From Agapanthus africanus (lineage: Eukaryota > Streptophyta > Magnoliopsida > Asparagales > Amaryllidaceae): a DNA stretch of 64,000 nt. The stretch spans positions 81,073,965-81,137,964 of the forward strand of contig JASDDO010000008.1 of the NCBI GenBank assembly GCA_030015575.1. The letters are read 5' to 3'. Shown here one piece after another: positions 56,501 to 64,000 of the stretch; within the stretch, counting starts at the first letter, position 1; each line of letters opens with the position of its first letter. Under the pieces are notes generated by a model. It worked only from the letters and a program-made list of their open reading frames with translations, was not told the origin of the DNA and searched no databases. Made by a program: the position numbers and the translations under genes.

Positions 56501-59500
56501 GATGAATCCGAGGGATATGTGGCGAGTTGTAACGTAATCTCCCACTCGTTTACTGACGATGAGAAAACTCCTGGCACTAGGAAACTGGGGACAGAGCCTG
56601 AACCAGAGTGTGTGTGGCCAACAGATGAAATGATCAACGCCTTTCTAAACGAGATTCGTCTAAAGAGTAAAGCGGATCAGGAGCGTGAGATGGCCGCATC
56701 GGAAGGAGCCAAATGCAGGCGACTGAACGAAAGAGTTGAAGTACTCCCGCCAGATCGAAAAGCATCCGAGGCAGACAAGAAGATATTCAAGACGAGAAAA
56801 TGGTTTGCCAAAGCCATGTCAATGGGAATGAAGCTACCACCCTCGGAAGAAAACACGCTCAATGGGATGGAGAGGCACCCTGATTATTGCGCATATCATC
56901 GGAAAATTTCACACCCCACGGAGGAGTGGGACGCCTTTAGGATATGGTGGCAAGGATATGTTGCTCATCGGCAACATTTTAAGCGCATGAAACGCAAAAC
57001 TCGTCGGGAACGAAGAAGTACTGCCGACGGGCACAACAGAACCACTGGCAACTGTTACATGGTCAACGCCGGAGGGTCACAAGTTCTCACCTTTGGGAGC
57101 GACTCTGATGAAGAAATAGCTTTGGGCCCTCTCTTTAAAGAATCCGTTTTAGGGAAAGAGGAGAAATCGGAGGCCTGCGAGAACATTCAGCTGTGCAATC
57201 ACACACTCCCAGAAAAGAATCTCGGGCCCGTGAGTAGAAAAGATAAGGGAAAGGAAAAGGTCACTGAGGATATCACTTTAGATGAACAGGTCATGAAGGA
57301 ACTGACTACCAAAGACCCTCCCAGGAAGGGTAAGGTGGACTACAATATCCTAACGCACCTAAGGAAGCTACCTTCTCAGCTTAGCATTCTCGATGCCCTC
57401 CTATTATCAAAAGAAGCGCGAGACTCACTAATTAAGGCGTTACAAGAACCTGAGCAATTCCAAGCCTTCCTCGCCACTGAAAAGATGAAGGATGAACTGG
57501 AGGAAGTGCATACGGCCGACATCACTTTCGGTGATGAAGACCTCCTTCTCGGGACGTGCGACCACAACCGTCCCCTATATGTCTCTGGATACTGCCATGA
57601 TACCAAGATAGGCAAGATCCTGGTGGATAATGGATCCTCCGTCAATCTCCTTAATGTTCGGGTGTTGAAGGAAATCTGCATGAGTGTGCAACACCTCGCT
57701 CGTGACAAAATTACTATCTCCGGTTTCGATTCACAATCGTCACGGACTCTCGGATCTGTGATACTAACATTACGCTTTGGACTTCTCGTCACAGACATCA
57801 AATTCCATGTCATCGACGCCAAGACCTGCTACAACGCCTTGCTCGGCCGTCCTTGGCTACACGAGTACAACATCATCCCTTCTACACAACATCAGTGTAT
57901 GAAATACTTTAAGGATGGTTTTGAGTATACTGTAACAGGAGAGTTAAACCTATTTTCCGTGAACGAAGTCTGCAAATACGAAGATGCGAAGTACTTTTTG
58001 CCAGATTTCGAGGATACAGAAAGGTGTCGCAATCCGGAGAACAAAACCGCCGCCACCATCCCTGTTTTCGAGAGCGATACCGAAGAAGAGGAAGAGATAG
58101 TTTATGCAGGGCCATCTCAACGCAACAACCCAGGGACGTCCGCCCCCATGTTAGTCTTCGGAAGTGACTCGGAAGATGAGGTTAATGCCGTGTTCGCCAA
58201 TCGGCCGTCAATACAAGCACCCCTTGGCGATGGCCATAGTTTTCAAATCACCATGGTACCGCGGGAACATTACAAGGATCTCGACACGCTTCAAGCTCAC
58301 AATGTGCAAGACCTGCATACGTTTTACGTCCCTCCCAGGCAAAGGGGTGACAAGGTGACCCTATTCTACCGATCCTCAGAGTCGAAAATAGAGAAAGAGA
58401 TCTGGCATGGCGCGGATGCTACACTTGACAGGATCCAACCCATCTGTCTGCCTAGATACTATACAAATGGATTAAAGAAGCTATTGAAGCGCCAAGGAGT
58501 ACCCTTAAAACAGACTGTTCGGCAGGCTCGGTTCTACAACAGGATTTGGGATGTCCCCGGGACTCAACGCAAATTGCCCAACGGGAAAATAGAAACACTC
58601 GGGCTTGGATACGCGAGAGCCGGAAAACGGGAACGGGCCCACAGCAGCTACGCCATATATACCTTTGATGAAGAAGAGGATGCCCTATCAGGAGATGTCA
58701 ACCCCTCATCAAAATTAGACCCCACGATTGAAGCGCCAAGTCCGTCGTCTGAAGAACGAATGGGCAGGCCTATCAGGGAAGTGGGTCAGAAAGCCCGGGA
58801 AGACCACAACCGCGAAATGGCCATCTACGAGAAGGCCAGGACGCAACGTCTATTTCAACAGGCTGCAAAAGACAAAGATACTCATCCTTGTCAATCCGTT
58901 GTACGAAAGGCCCGACGCAGAGGCGAAAATAAATCAAGAAGCGGAAAGAGGAGCCGACAACAACGACGCAGGACTAGAGAGTTACGTGGTCGGGTGTTGC
59001 GCGGCTCGGATTCGTCCCTCATGAAGAAGATGAGTCGAGCGTACTCCTTCCCCCGAGACAAGACGGAGAAGTTACTCAAGCTCGCTATAAAACATCAAAT
59101 GATCGCGCTTCCAGAATCTAGACATACTGAGCAATCTAACAAGGCTTCTCATCTGAGCTATTGCTCTTATCACCGAGCCATAGGACATCCTACCGAAGAC
59201 TGCTTCACCTTCAAGAACTGGGTCGAGGACCAGTACCAACGGGGCAGATTCGCTTTATCCGACGGCTGGAGGGTAACGCCGCCACAAAAGCATGAACCCA
59301 AGGCCGCAAAAGCAGAACCGGATCCACCTCAGTCCTGGGAGCGGGTTCGCACCTGTTATACGATTACGATATTAAAAGAAGAGTCCGAGAACATGGATGA
59401 CCTTCCCCGGTGCTTTGAGAACAGCGATGATGAGATGATCTCAGAATTTCCGCCAGCCCCGAAAGAACTGGAAGATGGTATACATACTACTGCAGATAAC

Positions 59501-60688
59501 CTCAAGAAGATTGAGTTGAGATCGGCAGACGACCCGCGACCGACATTTGTCAGCGAGCTGCTATCTGAAGAAAGGGTGGCTGCGTTAAAGAGCGTGCTTC
59601 TACGGCATAAAGACTGCTTCGCGTGGAACTACTCCGAGATGCCAGGATTAGATCTGGAGATTGCTGTGCATAAATTAGCAATATCCCCAGATATCAAGCC
59701 GGTCAAGCAGGCGCCAAGAAGGATGCGACTCGAGCTTGAGATGAGCATCAACGCCGAAGTCAAGAAGCTGATCGATTCAGGATTTATCCAAGAAGTCCAA
59801 TACCCCGATTGGATCGCCAATATCGTCCCGGTAATGAAGAAGAATGGGACGGTACGCATATGCGTGGATTTCAGGGATCTCAATAAAGCCTGTCCAAAGG
59901 ATGATTTCCCAGTACCAGTAACCGAGCTAATGATAGATAACACGTCCACTCACGAGGTTTTCTCCTTTATGGACGGTTCGTCCGGATACAATCAGATAAA
60001 GATGCATCCCGAAGACCAGAAGCACACCGCTTTCCGGACCCCTTTGGGTATATTCTGTTACAGGGTTATGCCCTTTGGTCTAAAGAACGCTGGCGCTACC
60101 TATCAAAGGGCCATGACAAAGATCTTCGATGACCTCATACATGACATCGTCGAGTGCTATATCGATGACCTCGTTGTAAAAAGCATGTCATACGAAGATC
60201 ATTTAAAGCATCCGGAGACTGTATTTCAACACCTTCGGCAATATAATTTGAAAATGAATCCCCTCAAATGCGCGTTTGGAGTCTCCTCGGGCAAATTCCT
60301 GGGATTCATCGTTCGACACCGAGGTATTGAAATAGATCCGTCAAAGATTAAAGCGATCATGGAAATGCCTCCGCCGAGAACCCTCAAACAGTTGCGGTCT
60401 CTCCAAGGGAAGCTCGCATACATCCGGCGGTTTATCGCCAATCTTTCAGGCAAATGCCGTCCTTACAGCCACCTGATGAAGAAGGGAACTCCATTCGTTT
60501 GGGATCACAAATGCCAAGGTGCACTAGACGGGATCAAGCAGTACCTGCAGAACCCTCCGGTGTTGGCCGCGCCGGTCAAGGGAAAACCCCTCATTCTTTA
60601 TACGACCGCCCTCGAAGGTTCCTTGGGCGCATTATGGGCACAAGAGAACGATCAGGGGAAAGAGAGGGCACTCTACTACTTAAGTTGA
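53534..60688 (+). CDS. Element D gag-protease-RT polyprotein (2384 codons)
   Basis: One long frame. N-terminal about 240 residues: Ser/Pro-rich with repeated SVFxRL motifs (SVFDRF, SVFSRL, SVFTRL, SVFDRL). The retrotransposon gag core is at about 555-735 (FEWYSELPNDSIKTF region). A zinc module, CPYHQ...HPIEDC, lies at about 770-840, with a second degenerate one at about 1113-1142. Aspartic protease is near 1361 (ILVDNGSSVNLL). A third zinc module, CSYH...HPTEDC, is at about 1834-1912. RT spans about 2095-2260 (RICVDFRDLNKACPKDDFP, MPFGLKNAGATYQ, catalytic YIDDLVV near 2208), then the start of RNase H. Acidic FGSDSDEE-type motifs occur three times. Longer than usual for the family because of repeated modules. 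It looks nearly whole up to RNase H. Confidence 0.85.
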   Translation: MPLGFKILRIGVLLIAESKGSTASTSAKSSNRSDCNCDQCFTSPGGIAYGPQAASLFTMPVDQVTQATTGLFFGTILPPTSFTAPVLIKKAPKKSVFDRFTPAAAPLNGSPNISASVFSRLGQKSCGPIMGPTIPEKAASKKVTGLAPEVIKATSPATKSVFTRLTAPAPAPAIQRTSVFDRLTPATTSHLHRSQDEAILTAEPTPSARHARRRHWHRVRRAGGNSPSGLTPPASMVEVNAAVPTGNSFERLNKVRRNSPTAVLQRSPPPLKKVVEIKSEQPRSPQRLSSKIYKVWRQARDSMIDPNFSRQHKKLKIQSEAGHQAKPRKAVWTPTSTAPSTSTAHKRRKPEKIPQPAPTAKSTEPRRSKSGGMMVHTVYMASGKEDSRASTGHRPLTRSVTKAQEQQQKLQEMMNAMAALTGPKENPETSSDERQEEETDAEFLCRILEKKDKEAAEQAANIQRMGLLFQDMIGMMVQQDPPAEDPPIILEDDRGETSNPPPALSTAKEEAISKADLVDYIAQQIRVHHATEAAGQVVKTGRPYPSWYDQIKYPLGYTIPKFHVYKGTSNPHQHVAQFRALCGNTGGDDNLLLRQFVGSLSETTFEWYSELPNDSIKTFAEMELLFTQRFASASERTPITALINARMKPGETWVQYAIRWRNLWSRCEQRIEEAPAVGMFVGTLDPHATISQFMMFFKPTTFQALIDKLAQMDQMGHRPPPPKSEPRNDKGKGRATFVANAQQQPNAPKLADQLEERRRYYNEKMKHPYSFPRDKTKRLFELAVRNRLINLPNPRRPPQPTEVNNPNYCPYHQTVSHPIEDCFVFKGWIEDQYLQGKFALSEKWKVNPPQPHTPKKADTPGATCSFIEGAPWEIVLSTKTKRMLRDLHACPAIEWKDPLEPQIIEGMLKPRPTTKTRDNGPNTHAQPSKSSKKKKKRSKKPVKPGNEHTNLQKQIDALEEYNQKARILVTPQEFLSHMFQEDDDGESSSDESEGYVASCNVISHSFTDDEKTPGTRKLGTEPEPECVWPTDEMINAFLNEIRLKSKADQEREMAASEGAKCRRLNERVEVLPPDRKASEADKKIFKTRKWFAKAMSMGMKLPPSEENTLNGMERHPDYCAYHRKISHPTEEWDAFRIWWQGYVAHRQHFKRMKRKTRRERRSTADGHNRTTGNCYMVNAGGSQVLTFGSDSDEEIALGPLFKESVLGKEEKSEACENIQLCNHTLPEKNLGPVSRKDKGKEKVTEDITLDEQVMKELTTKDPPRKGKVDYNILTHLRKLPSQLSILDALLLSKEARDSLIKALQEPEQFQAFLATEKMKDELEEVHTADITFGDEDLLLGTCDHNRPLYVSGYCHDTKIGKILVDNGSSVNLLNVRVLKEICMSVQHLARDKITISGFDSQSSRTLGSVILTLRFGLLVTDIKFHVIDAKTCYNALLGRPWLHEYNIIPSTQHQCMKYFKDGFEYTVTGELNLFSVNEVCKYEDAKYFLPDFEDTERCRNPENKTAATIPVFESDTEEEEEIVYAGPSQRNNPGTSAPMLVFGSDSEDEVNAVFANRPSIQAPLGDGHSFQITMVPREHYKDLDTLQAHNVQDLHTFYVPPRQRGDKVTLFYRSSESKIEKEIWHGADATLDRIQPICLPRYYTNGLKKLLKRQGVPLKQTVRQARFYNRIWDVPGTQRKLPNGKIETLGLGYARAGKRERAHSSYAIYTFDEEEDALSGDVNPSSKLDPTIEAPSPSSEERMGRPIREVGQKAREDHNREMAIYEKARTQRLFQQAAKDKDTHPCQSVVRKARRRGENKSRSGKRSRQQRRRTRELRGRVLRGSDSSLMKKMSRAYSFPRDKTEKLLKLAIKHQMIALPESRHTEQSNKASHLSYCSYHRAIGHPTEDCFTFKNWVEDQYQRGRFALSDGWRVTPPQKHEPKAAKAEPDPPQSWERVRTCYTITILKEESENMDDLPRCFENSDDEMISEFPPAPKELEDGIHTTADNLKKIELRSADDPRPTFVSELLSEERVAALKSVLLRHKDCFAWNYSEMPGLDLEIAVHKLAISPDIKPVKQAPRRMRLELEMSINAEVKKLIDSGFIQEVQYPDWIANIVPVMKKNGTVRICVDFRDLNKACPKDDFPVPVTELMIDNTSTHEVFSFMDGSSGYNQIKMHPEDQKHTAFRTPLGIFCYRVMPFGLKNAGATYQRAMTKIFDDLIHDIVECYIDDLVVKSMSYEDHLKHPETVFQHLRQYNLKMNPLKCAFGVSSGKFLGFIVRHRGIEIDPSKIKAIMEMPPPRTLKQLRSLQGKLAYIRRFIANLSGKCRPYSHLMKKGTPFVWDHKCQGALDGIKQYLQNPPVLAAPVKGKPLILYTTALEGSLGALWAQENDQGKERALYYLS

Positions 60689-61765
60689 GTTCTACTGGGG
60701 GCAGAAAGCAACTACTCTCCCATTGAAAAACATTGCTTGGCGTTAATCTTCGCGATAACAAAGCTCAGGCACTATGCGTTGGCGCATGAAGTCCGTCTCA
60801 TTTCAAAGGTGTATCCCCTTAAATACTTGATGTCGAAAGCCATATTGACAGGACGACTCGCTAAGTGGGCCCTGCTCTTGATGGAGTTCTCGATAACGTA
60901 TCAACCTCTCAAGGCAGTGAAAGGCCAGGCCATTGCCGATTTCCTCGCTGAGCATCCGATACCGGCCGATTCTCCTCTGAACTGTGATTTGCCGGACGAG
61001 CATTCATTTGATGCGATTAGCGGAGGAAGCACCCGATGGGAACTCTATTTCGATGGAGCGTCCTCCGTAAAGAAACAGAAACAAGGTGTCTCAATGATCA
61101 AATCGGGGGTAGGTCTCGTCTTTGCAACTCCACAAGGAGGGATAATGCGCTTCGCCTTCTCCTTAACAGAGCCGAGGACAAACAATGAAGCTGAATACGA
61201 AGCTCTGATAGAAGGCCTCAAAATCGCCATCGACCTGGGAATTGAAGACCTCCTTATATACGGGGATTCTCAACTGATCGTTAGTCAAGTAAATGGTGAC
61301 TACCAAACGTGCAAACCGGAGTTGGTGAAGTACGGAGAAAAGGTGCAACAACTATTGACCCAAATTCCCTCCTATACTTTGGAGAACATACCACGCGCGG
61401 AAAACAGCAAAGCAGACGCGTTGGCCAAACTTGCTAAAGAACTGGCTGAAGAGAACCTCGATGACGTCAGGATCATGGTACAAAGCCGTCGAGTGCTCGC
61501 CCCGGCAGAAATACCTCCGGAATTATATAAAGAAAAGGGGGCGACTGAGCAGACGACCCTACAAATAAAAGACCGTGAGAAGGCTGAGGACTGGAGGGAA
61601 GTCTTCATAGACTACTTTAAGTCCTACCGAATGCCCAAAGAAGCGTCCTCAAGACATCAGCTCATGAAACGAGCTCTATCTTTCACTTTCGTCAACGATA
61701 CTCTATACAAGAGATCGTTTGATTCTCTATGGCTGAGATGCTTAGGACCTGACGAAGCAGAATGA
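60689..61765 (+). CDS. Element D RNase H and archaeal-type RNase H
   Basis: The first part continues the RNase H fold (NYSPIEKHCLALIFAITKLR, LAKWALLLMEFSITYQPLKA). From about 61040 comes a second RNase H of the archaeal type with its catalytic set: YFDGASS, NNEAEYEALIEGL, YGDSQLIV and KADALAKLA. Two RNase H domains in this order mark the Tat lineage. Followed by integrase. Treated as part of a broken element. Confidence 0.8.
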   Translation, partial: VLLGAESNYSPIEKHCLALIFAITKLRHYALAHEVRLISKVYPLKYLMSKAILTGRLAKWALLLMEFSITYQPLKAVKGQAIADFLAEHPIPADSPLNCDLPDEHSFDAISGGSTRWELYFDGASSVKKQKQGVSMIKSGVGLVFATPQGGIMRFAFSLTEPRTNNEAEYEALIEGLKIAIDLGIEDLLIYGDSQLIVSQVNGDYQTCKPELVKYGEKVQQLLTQIPSYTLENIPRAENSKADALAKLAKELAEENLDDVRIMVQSRRVLAPAEIPPELYKEKGATEQTTLQIKDREKAEDWREVFIDYFKSYRMPKEASSRHQLMKRALSFTFVNDTLYKRSFDSLWLRCLGPDEAE

Positions 61766-62842
61766 GTCATTCAGGAAGTTCACGACGGACTTTGCGGTTC
61801 TCACCAAGCAGGCCCAAAGATGAAGTTAAAAATTAAACGGATGGGTTACTACTGGCCCACGATGATCCAGGATTGCCTCGAGTATGCGAAGCAATGCCCC
61901 TCGTGCCAGATTCATGGAGACTTTATCCACCAACATCCGAATCCACTACACCCAACGGTGGCTAGCTGGCCATTCGAAATGTGGGGGACTGACATAGTCG
62001 GCCCCATCGAGCCAGCATCATCCCGGGGACATCGTTTTATCCTGGCGACGACTGATTACTTCTCCAAATAGGCAGAAGCAGTACCACTGAGGGAAGTGAA
62101 GACAGAGAATATCCTCCATTTCTTCAAAACGCACGTCATCTATCGATTTGGAACCCCACGGCGGATTATCTCCGATAATGGGCCGGCCTACCGAAGCCAT
62201 AAGATTAGCCGCTTCGCACAGCAGCACAATATAGACTGGAGATATTCTTCAGTTTACAACCCACGAGCTAACGGTCTGGCCGAGGTCTTCAATAAGACCT
62301 TGACGAAGATCATAAAAAAGACCGTTTCCAGGAATAAGAGAGACTGGCACGAAAGGCTGCAAGAAGCCCTTTGGGCTTATCGAACTACATTCAAGACGGC
62401 CACGAACACAACGCCGTACGCGTTGGTATTTGGGACGGAAGCAGTACTCCCCCTCGAGATAGAGTTACCCTCCCTACGAGTAGCAGTCCACCACGAGCTG
62501 ACGGACGAAGAAAATGCTCACCTTCGGCTCGAGGAGCTTGATGCCCTCGACGAAACCCGGCTCATAGTGCAACAACATCTAGAAGCCTACAAAGCAAAGA
62601 TGATGCGCTCGTACGAAAGATTGACCAGGCCGAGGACATTCCACCAAGGCGAACTCGTACTAGTGGTCAAAAGACCCATGATCCCCAATCGTGCCAAGCG
62701 AGGAAAATTTGAGCCAAACTATGAAGGCCCGTACATCATAGACAAGGTCTACCAGGGTGGAGCCTACCTACTCATGGACATGCACGGTGAAAGGCCTTTC
62801 AGGCCAATAAACGGCCGTTTCTTAAAGAAATACTATGCTTAA
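61766..62842 (+). CDS. Element D integrase
   Basis: A zinc-binding HHCC region (about 61780-61920, YWPTMIQDCLEYAKQCPSC) is followed by a DDE core with the expected acids in GTDIVGPIEP, IISDNGPAYRS and PRANGLAEVFNKT. The C-terminal domain runs from about 62560 (GELVLVVKRP, KFEPNYEGPYII) to the end. It ends GRFLKKYYA, a usual Tat-lineage terminus without a chromodomain. Treated as part of a broken element. Confidence 0.82.
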
Positions 62843-62944
62843 TAAGCCACAGCCTGGGTCAATGATAGATGACGACGACTATGTCCGCTCGCTATCTTCC
62901 TAAGCTCAGACTTTACAAGCAGCAGCCGGCCTTCCCATAACAAT

Positions 62945-63075
62945 GGACCGAAACGTCCTTAAACTAACGACGGACCGAAACGTCTTTAAACTAACGACGG
63001 ACCGAAACGTCCTTAAACTAACGACGGACCGAAACGTCCTTAAACTAGCGACGGACCGAAACGTCCCTAAACTAC
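62945..63075 (+). repeat. 27-bp tandem repeat in the D 3' UTR (five units)
   Basis: GGACCGAAACGTCCTTAAAC-type units start at 62945, 62972, 62999, 63026 and 63053. Each has GGAC and GTCC arms around CGAAA(C). Related words (GGACCGCAACGTCCTTAAAC) occur three or four times in the 5' LTR at about 52558-52640. Tandem repeats in the 3' UTR are a described trait of Tat-lineage elements and a known source of satellite DNA. Confidence 0.85.
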
Positions 63076-63269
63076 TACCGCAGCATCCTTAGGTTGACGA
63101 GATAAAAAAAAAAGAGAAAAAAAGTATATAAAATAAAAAAAACAAAAACGGTATGTCCATAAGCAAAATGGGCACGGATGAAAACCCGAAAGGGCTCCGT
63201 GAGTAAAAACAGCAGGACTACCGGCGAGTGTTTGTGAAAACTCGAAAGGGCGCAACCTCGTTAAAAGAC

Positions 63270-63750
63270 ACTTGTAGGGTCCTCTCGACCTTGTAAGAAG
63301 AAACCACCTGCGTGAGATCCTTACGACTCACAAAGGAGCAACACACTTAGGGATCCTCACGATTCCTAAGGAGAAAATACACTTACGAGATCCTCACGAC
63401 TCATAAGGAGAACTCTCTTATGGGACCCTCACGGCTCATAAGATTTGAAAGCCTTAAGCTACAGAAACCTAAACCTGTTCTTAAGCAAATCCTCCACAAC
63501 CTTCGATATTGCCCTACAAGGGACTCAATACTGACCCTTGTATACAATCCACGGGCGCGAATAAACATTTCCCCGGCAAAGTCCAACCCTTGTAGGTCCT
63601 CTCGACCCATAAGGAGAAAGCCCTCTTGTAGGATCCTTACGACTTACAGAGGAACATACACTTAGGGATCCTCACGATTCCTAGGGAGAAAATACACCTA
63701 CAAGATCCTCACGACTTGTAGGGAGAAATACCTTTGTGAGACCGTTACGG
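63270..63750 (+). repeat. Ten hairpin units with fixed loop and changing stems (D 3' UTR)
   Basis: Units of about 35-50 bp each carry a loop near ATCCTCACGA flanked by arms that differ between units yet stay complementary. Examples: GTGAG/CTCAC (63312-63331), CTTAGG/CCTAAG (63346-63370), CTTATGGG/CTCATAAG with one G-T pair (63417-63441), CCTACAAG/CTTGTAGG perfect (63697-63722), and CTTTGTGAG/CTCATGAAG with two wobbles (about 63733-63760). In two units the ends of the loop itself change together (T...A to C...G). GAGAA usually follows the second arm. Confidence 0.85.
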
Positions 63751-63760
63751 CTCATGAAGT

Positions 63761-64000
63761 CAAAGCCTTGGTCGACAGGACCCTTAACCCTGTTTACTAA
63801 GCCCCCTTTGTTCAACATCGACAGAGGCAAATGATGATTCGCTCCTGGCAACATTCCAGTTGTAGCGGTGCTGATACCGAAATCGGTATCTAAAACCCAA
63901 GCTTGCGGCGAAAAAGCTAGCAAGCCACACATGCCTACGAAATAGCCGAAATGATGGGGCAACTTGCAATAAAAAGCAGCAAGTAAAAATGTACGCATGG
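63761..64000 (+). other. D 3' UTR, nothing further recognised
   Basis: Non-coding continuation of element D. No LTR start matching TGTTTCCTGATTT appears before the window ends. Confidence 0.5.

Larger units (their letters stand above)
49952..64000 (+). mobile_element. Element D: large Tat-lineage Gypsy retrotransposon
   Basis: Runs from an LTR start (TGTTTCCTG, right after the LINE) past the right edge. Order: 3.5-kb LTR, primer site, gag-protease-RT-RNase H, a second archaeal-type RNase H (aRH), integrase, then a 3' untranslated region rich in tandem repeats. The RT-RH-aRH-integrase order and repeat-rich 3' UTR are diagnostic of the Tat lineage (Ogre and relatives). It interrupts the LINE; TAAAC (49947-49951) is the predicted target-site duplication but the other side is off-window. 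Coding capacity is well kept, with about three breaks in the pol part. It is the youngest-looking layer here. Confidence 0.88.

Overview
The window is nuclear DNA of a flowering plant, probably a eudicot; I cannot name the species. It holds LTR retrotransposons of the plant Copia, chromovirus (Tekay/Del-like) and Tat lineages, an RTE-type LINE with a TTG tail, a tRNA-derived SINE-like unit, MITE-like foldbacks, and one exon of a plant-specific ALMT (aluminium-activated malate transporter) gene. Over 85% of the window is transposable elements, mostly nested. No bacterial, viral-episome or organellar features were seen.

Layout. 1-9517: a Copia element with about 2.1-kb LTRs (left edge off-window), sitting in the pol of chromovirus A. 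9518-22372: the rest of A, split by chromovirus E (10808-20888), which is bounded by a perfect 5-bp target-site duplication, GTCTT. 22373-23026: a large inverted repeat made of two LTR starts facing each other. 23027-29175: chromovirus B on the minus strand, lacking its 3' end and inserted in an intron of the ALMT gene, whose first exon is 29211-29449 (minus). 29450-36251: low-copy, AT-rich DNA with two foldbacks, a segmental duplication, a SINE-like unit and a microsatellite. 36252-36885: a long hairpin and a Tat-like LTR fragment. 36886-49003: element F (minus), a three-LTR/two-body tandem whose body codes for a roughly 605-residue protein of no family I recognise. 49004-49951: LINE fragment. 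49952-64000: element D, a large Tat-lineage element with a 2384-codon gag-protease-RT frame, two RNase H domains and integrase; its 3' LTR is off-window.

The most unusual signal is not a gene. Three unrelated families here (Copia, F, D) carry dense arrays of short perfect hairpins or palindromes in LTRs and untranslated regions. In D, repeats keep the same loop or core while the stem arms change in complementary ways, with G-T wobbles, which points to conserved pairing rather than conserved sequence. A 45-bp module of two CCGCGG half-sites with fixed spacing occurs once in the Copia leader and four times in F, although these elements belong to different superfamilies.

Host content is minimal: one ALMT exon, whose remaining exons are not in the window, and one exon-like duplicated segment of unknown identity. 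Divergence figures were counted by eye and are approximate; no alignment or database search could be run.
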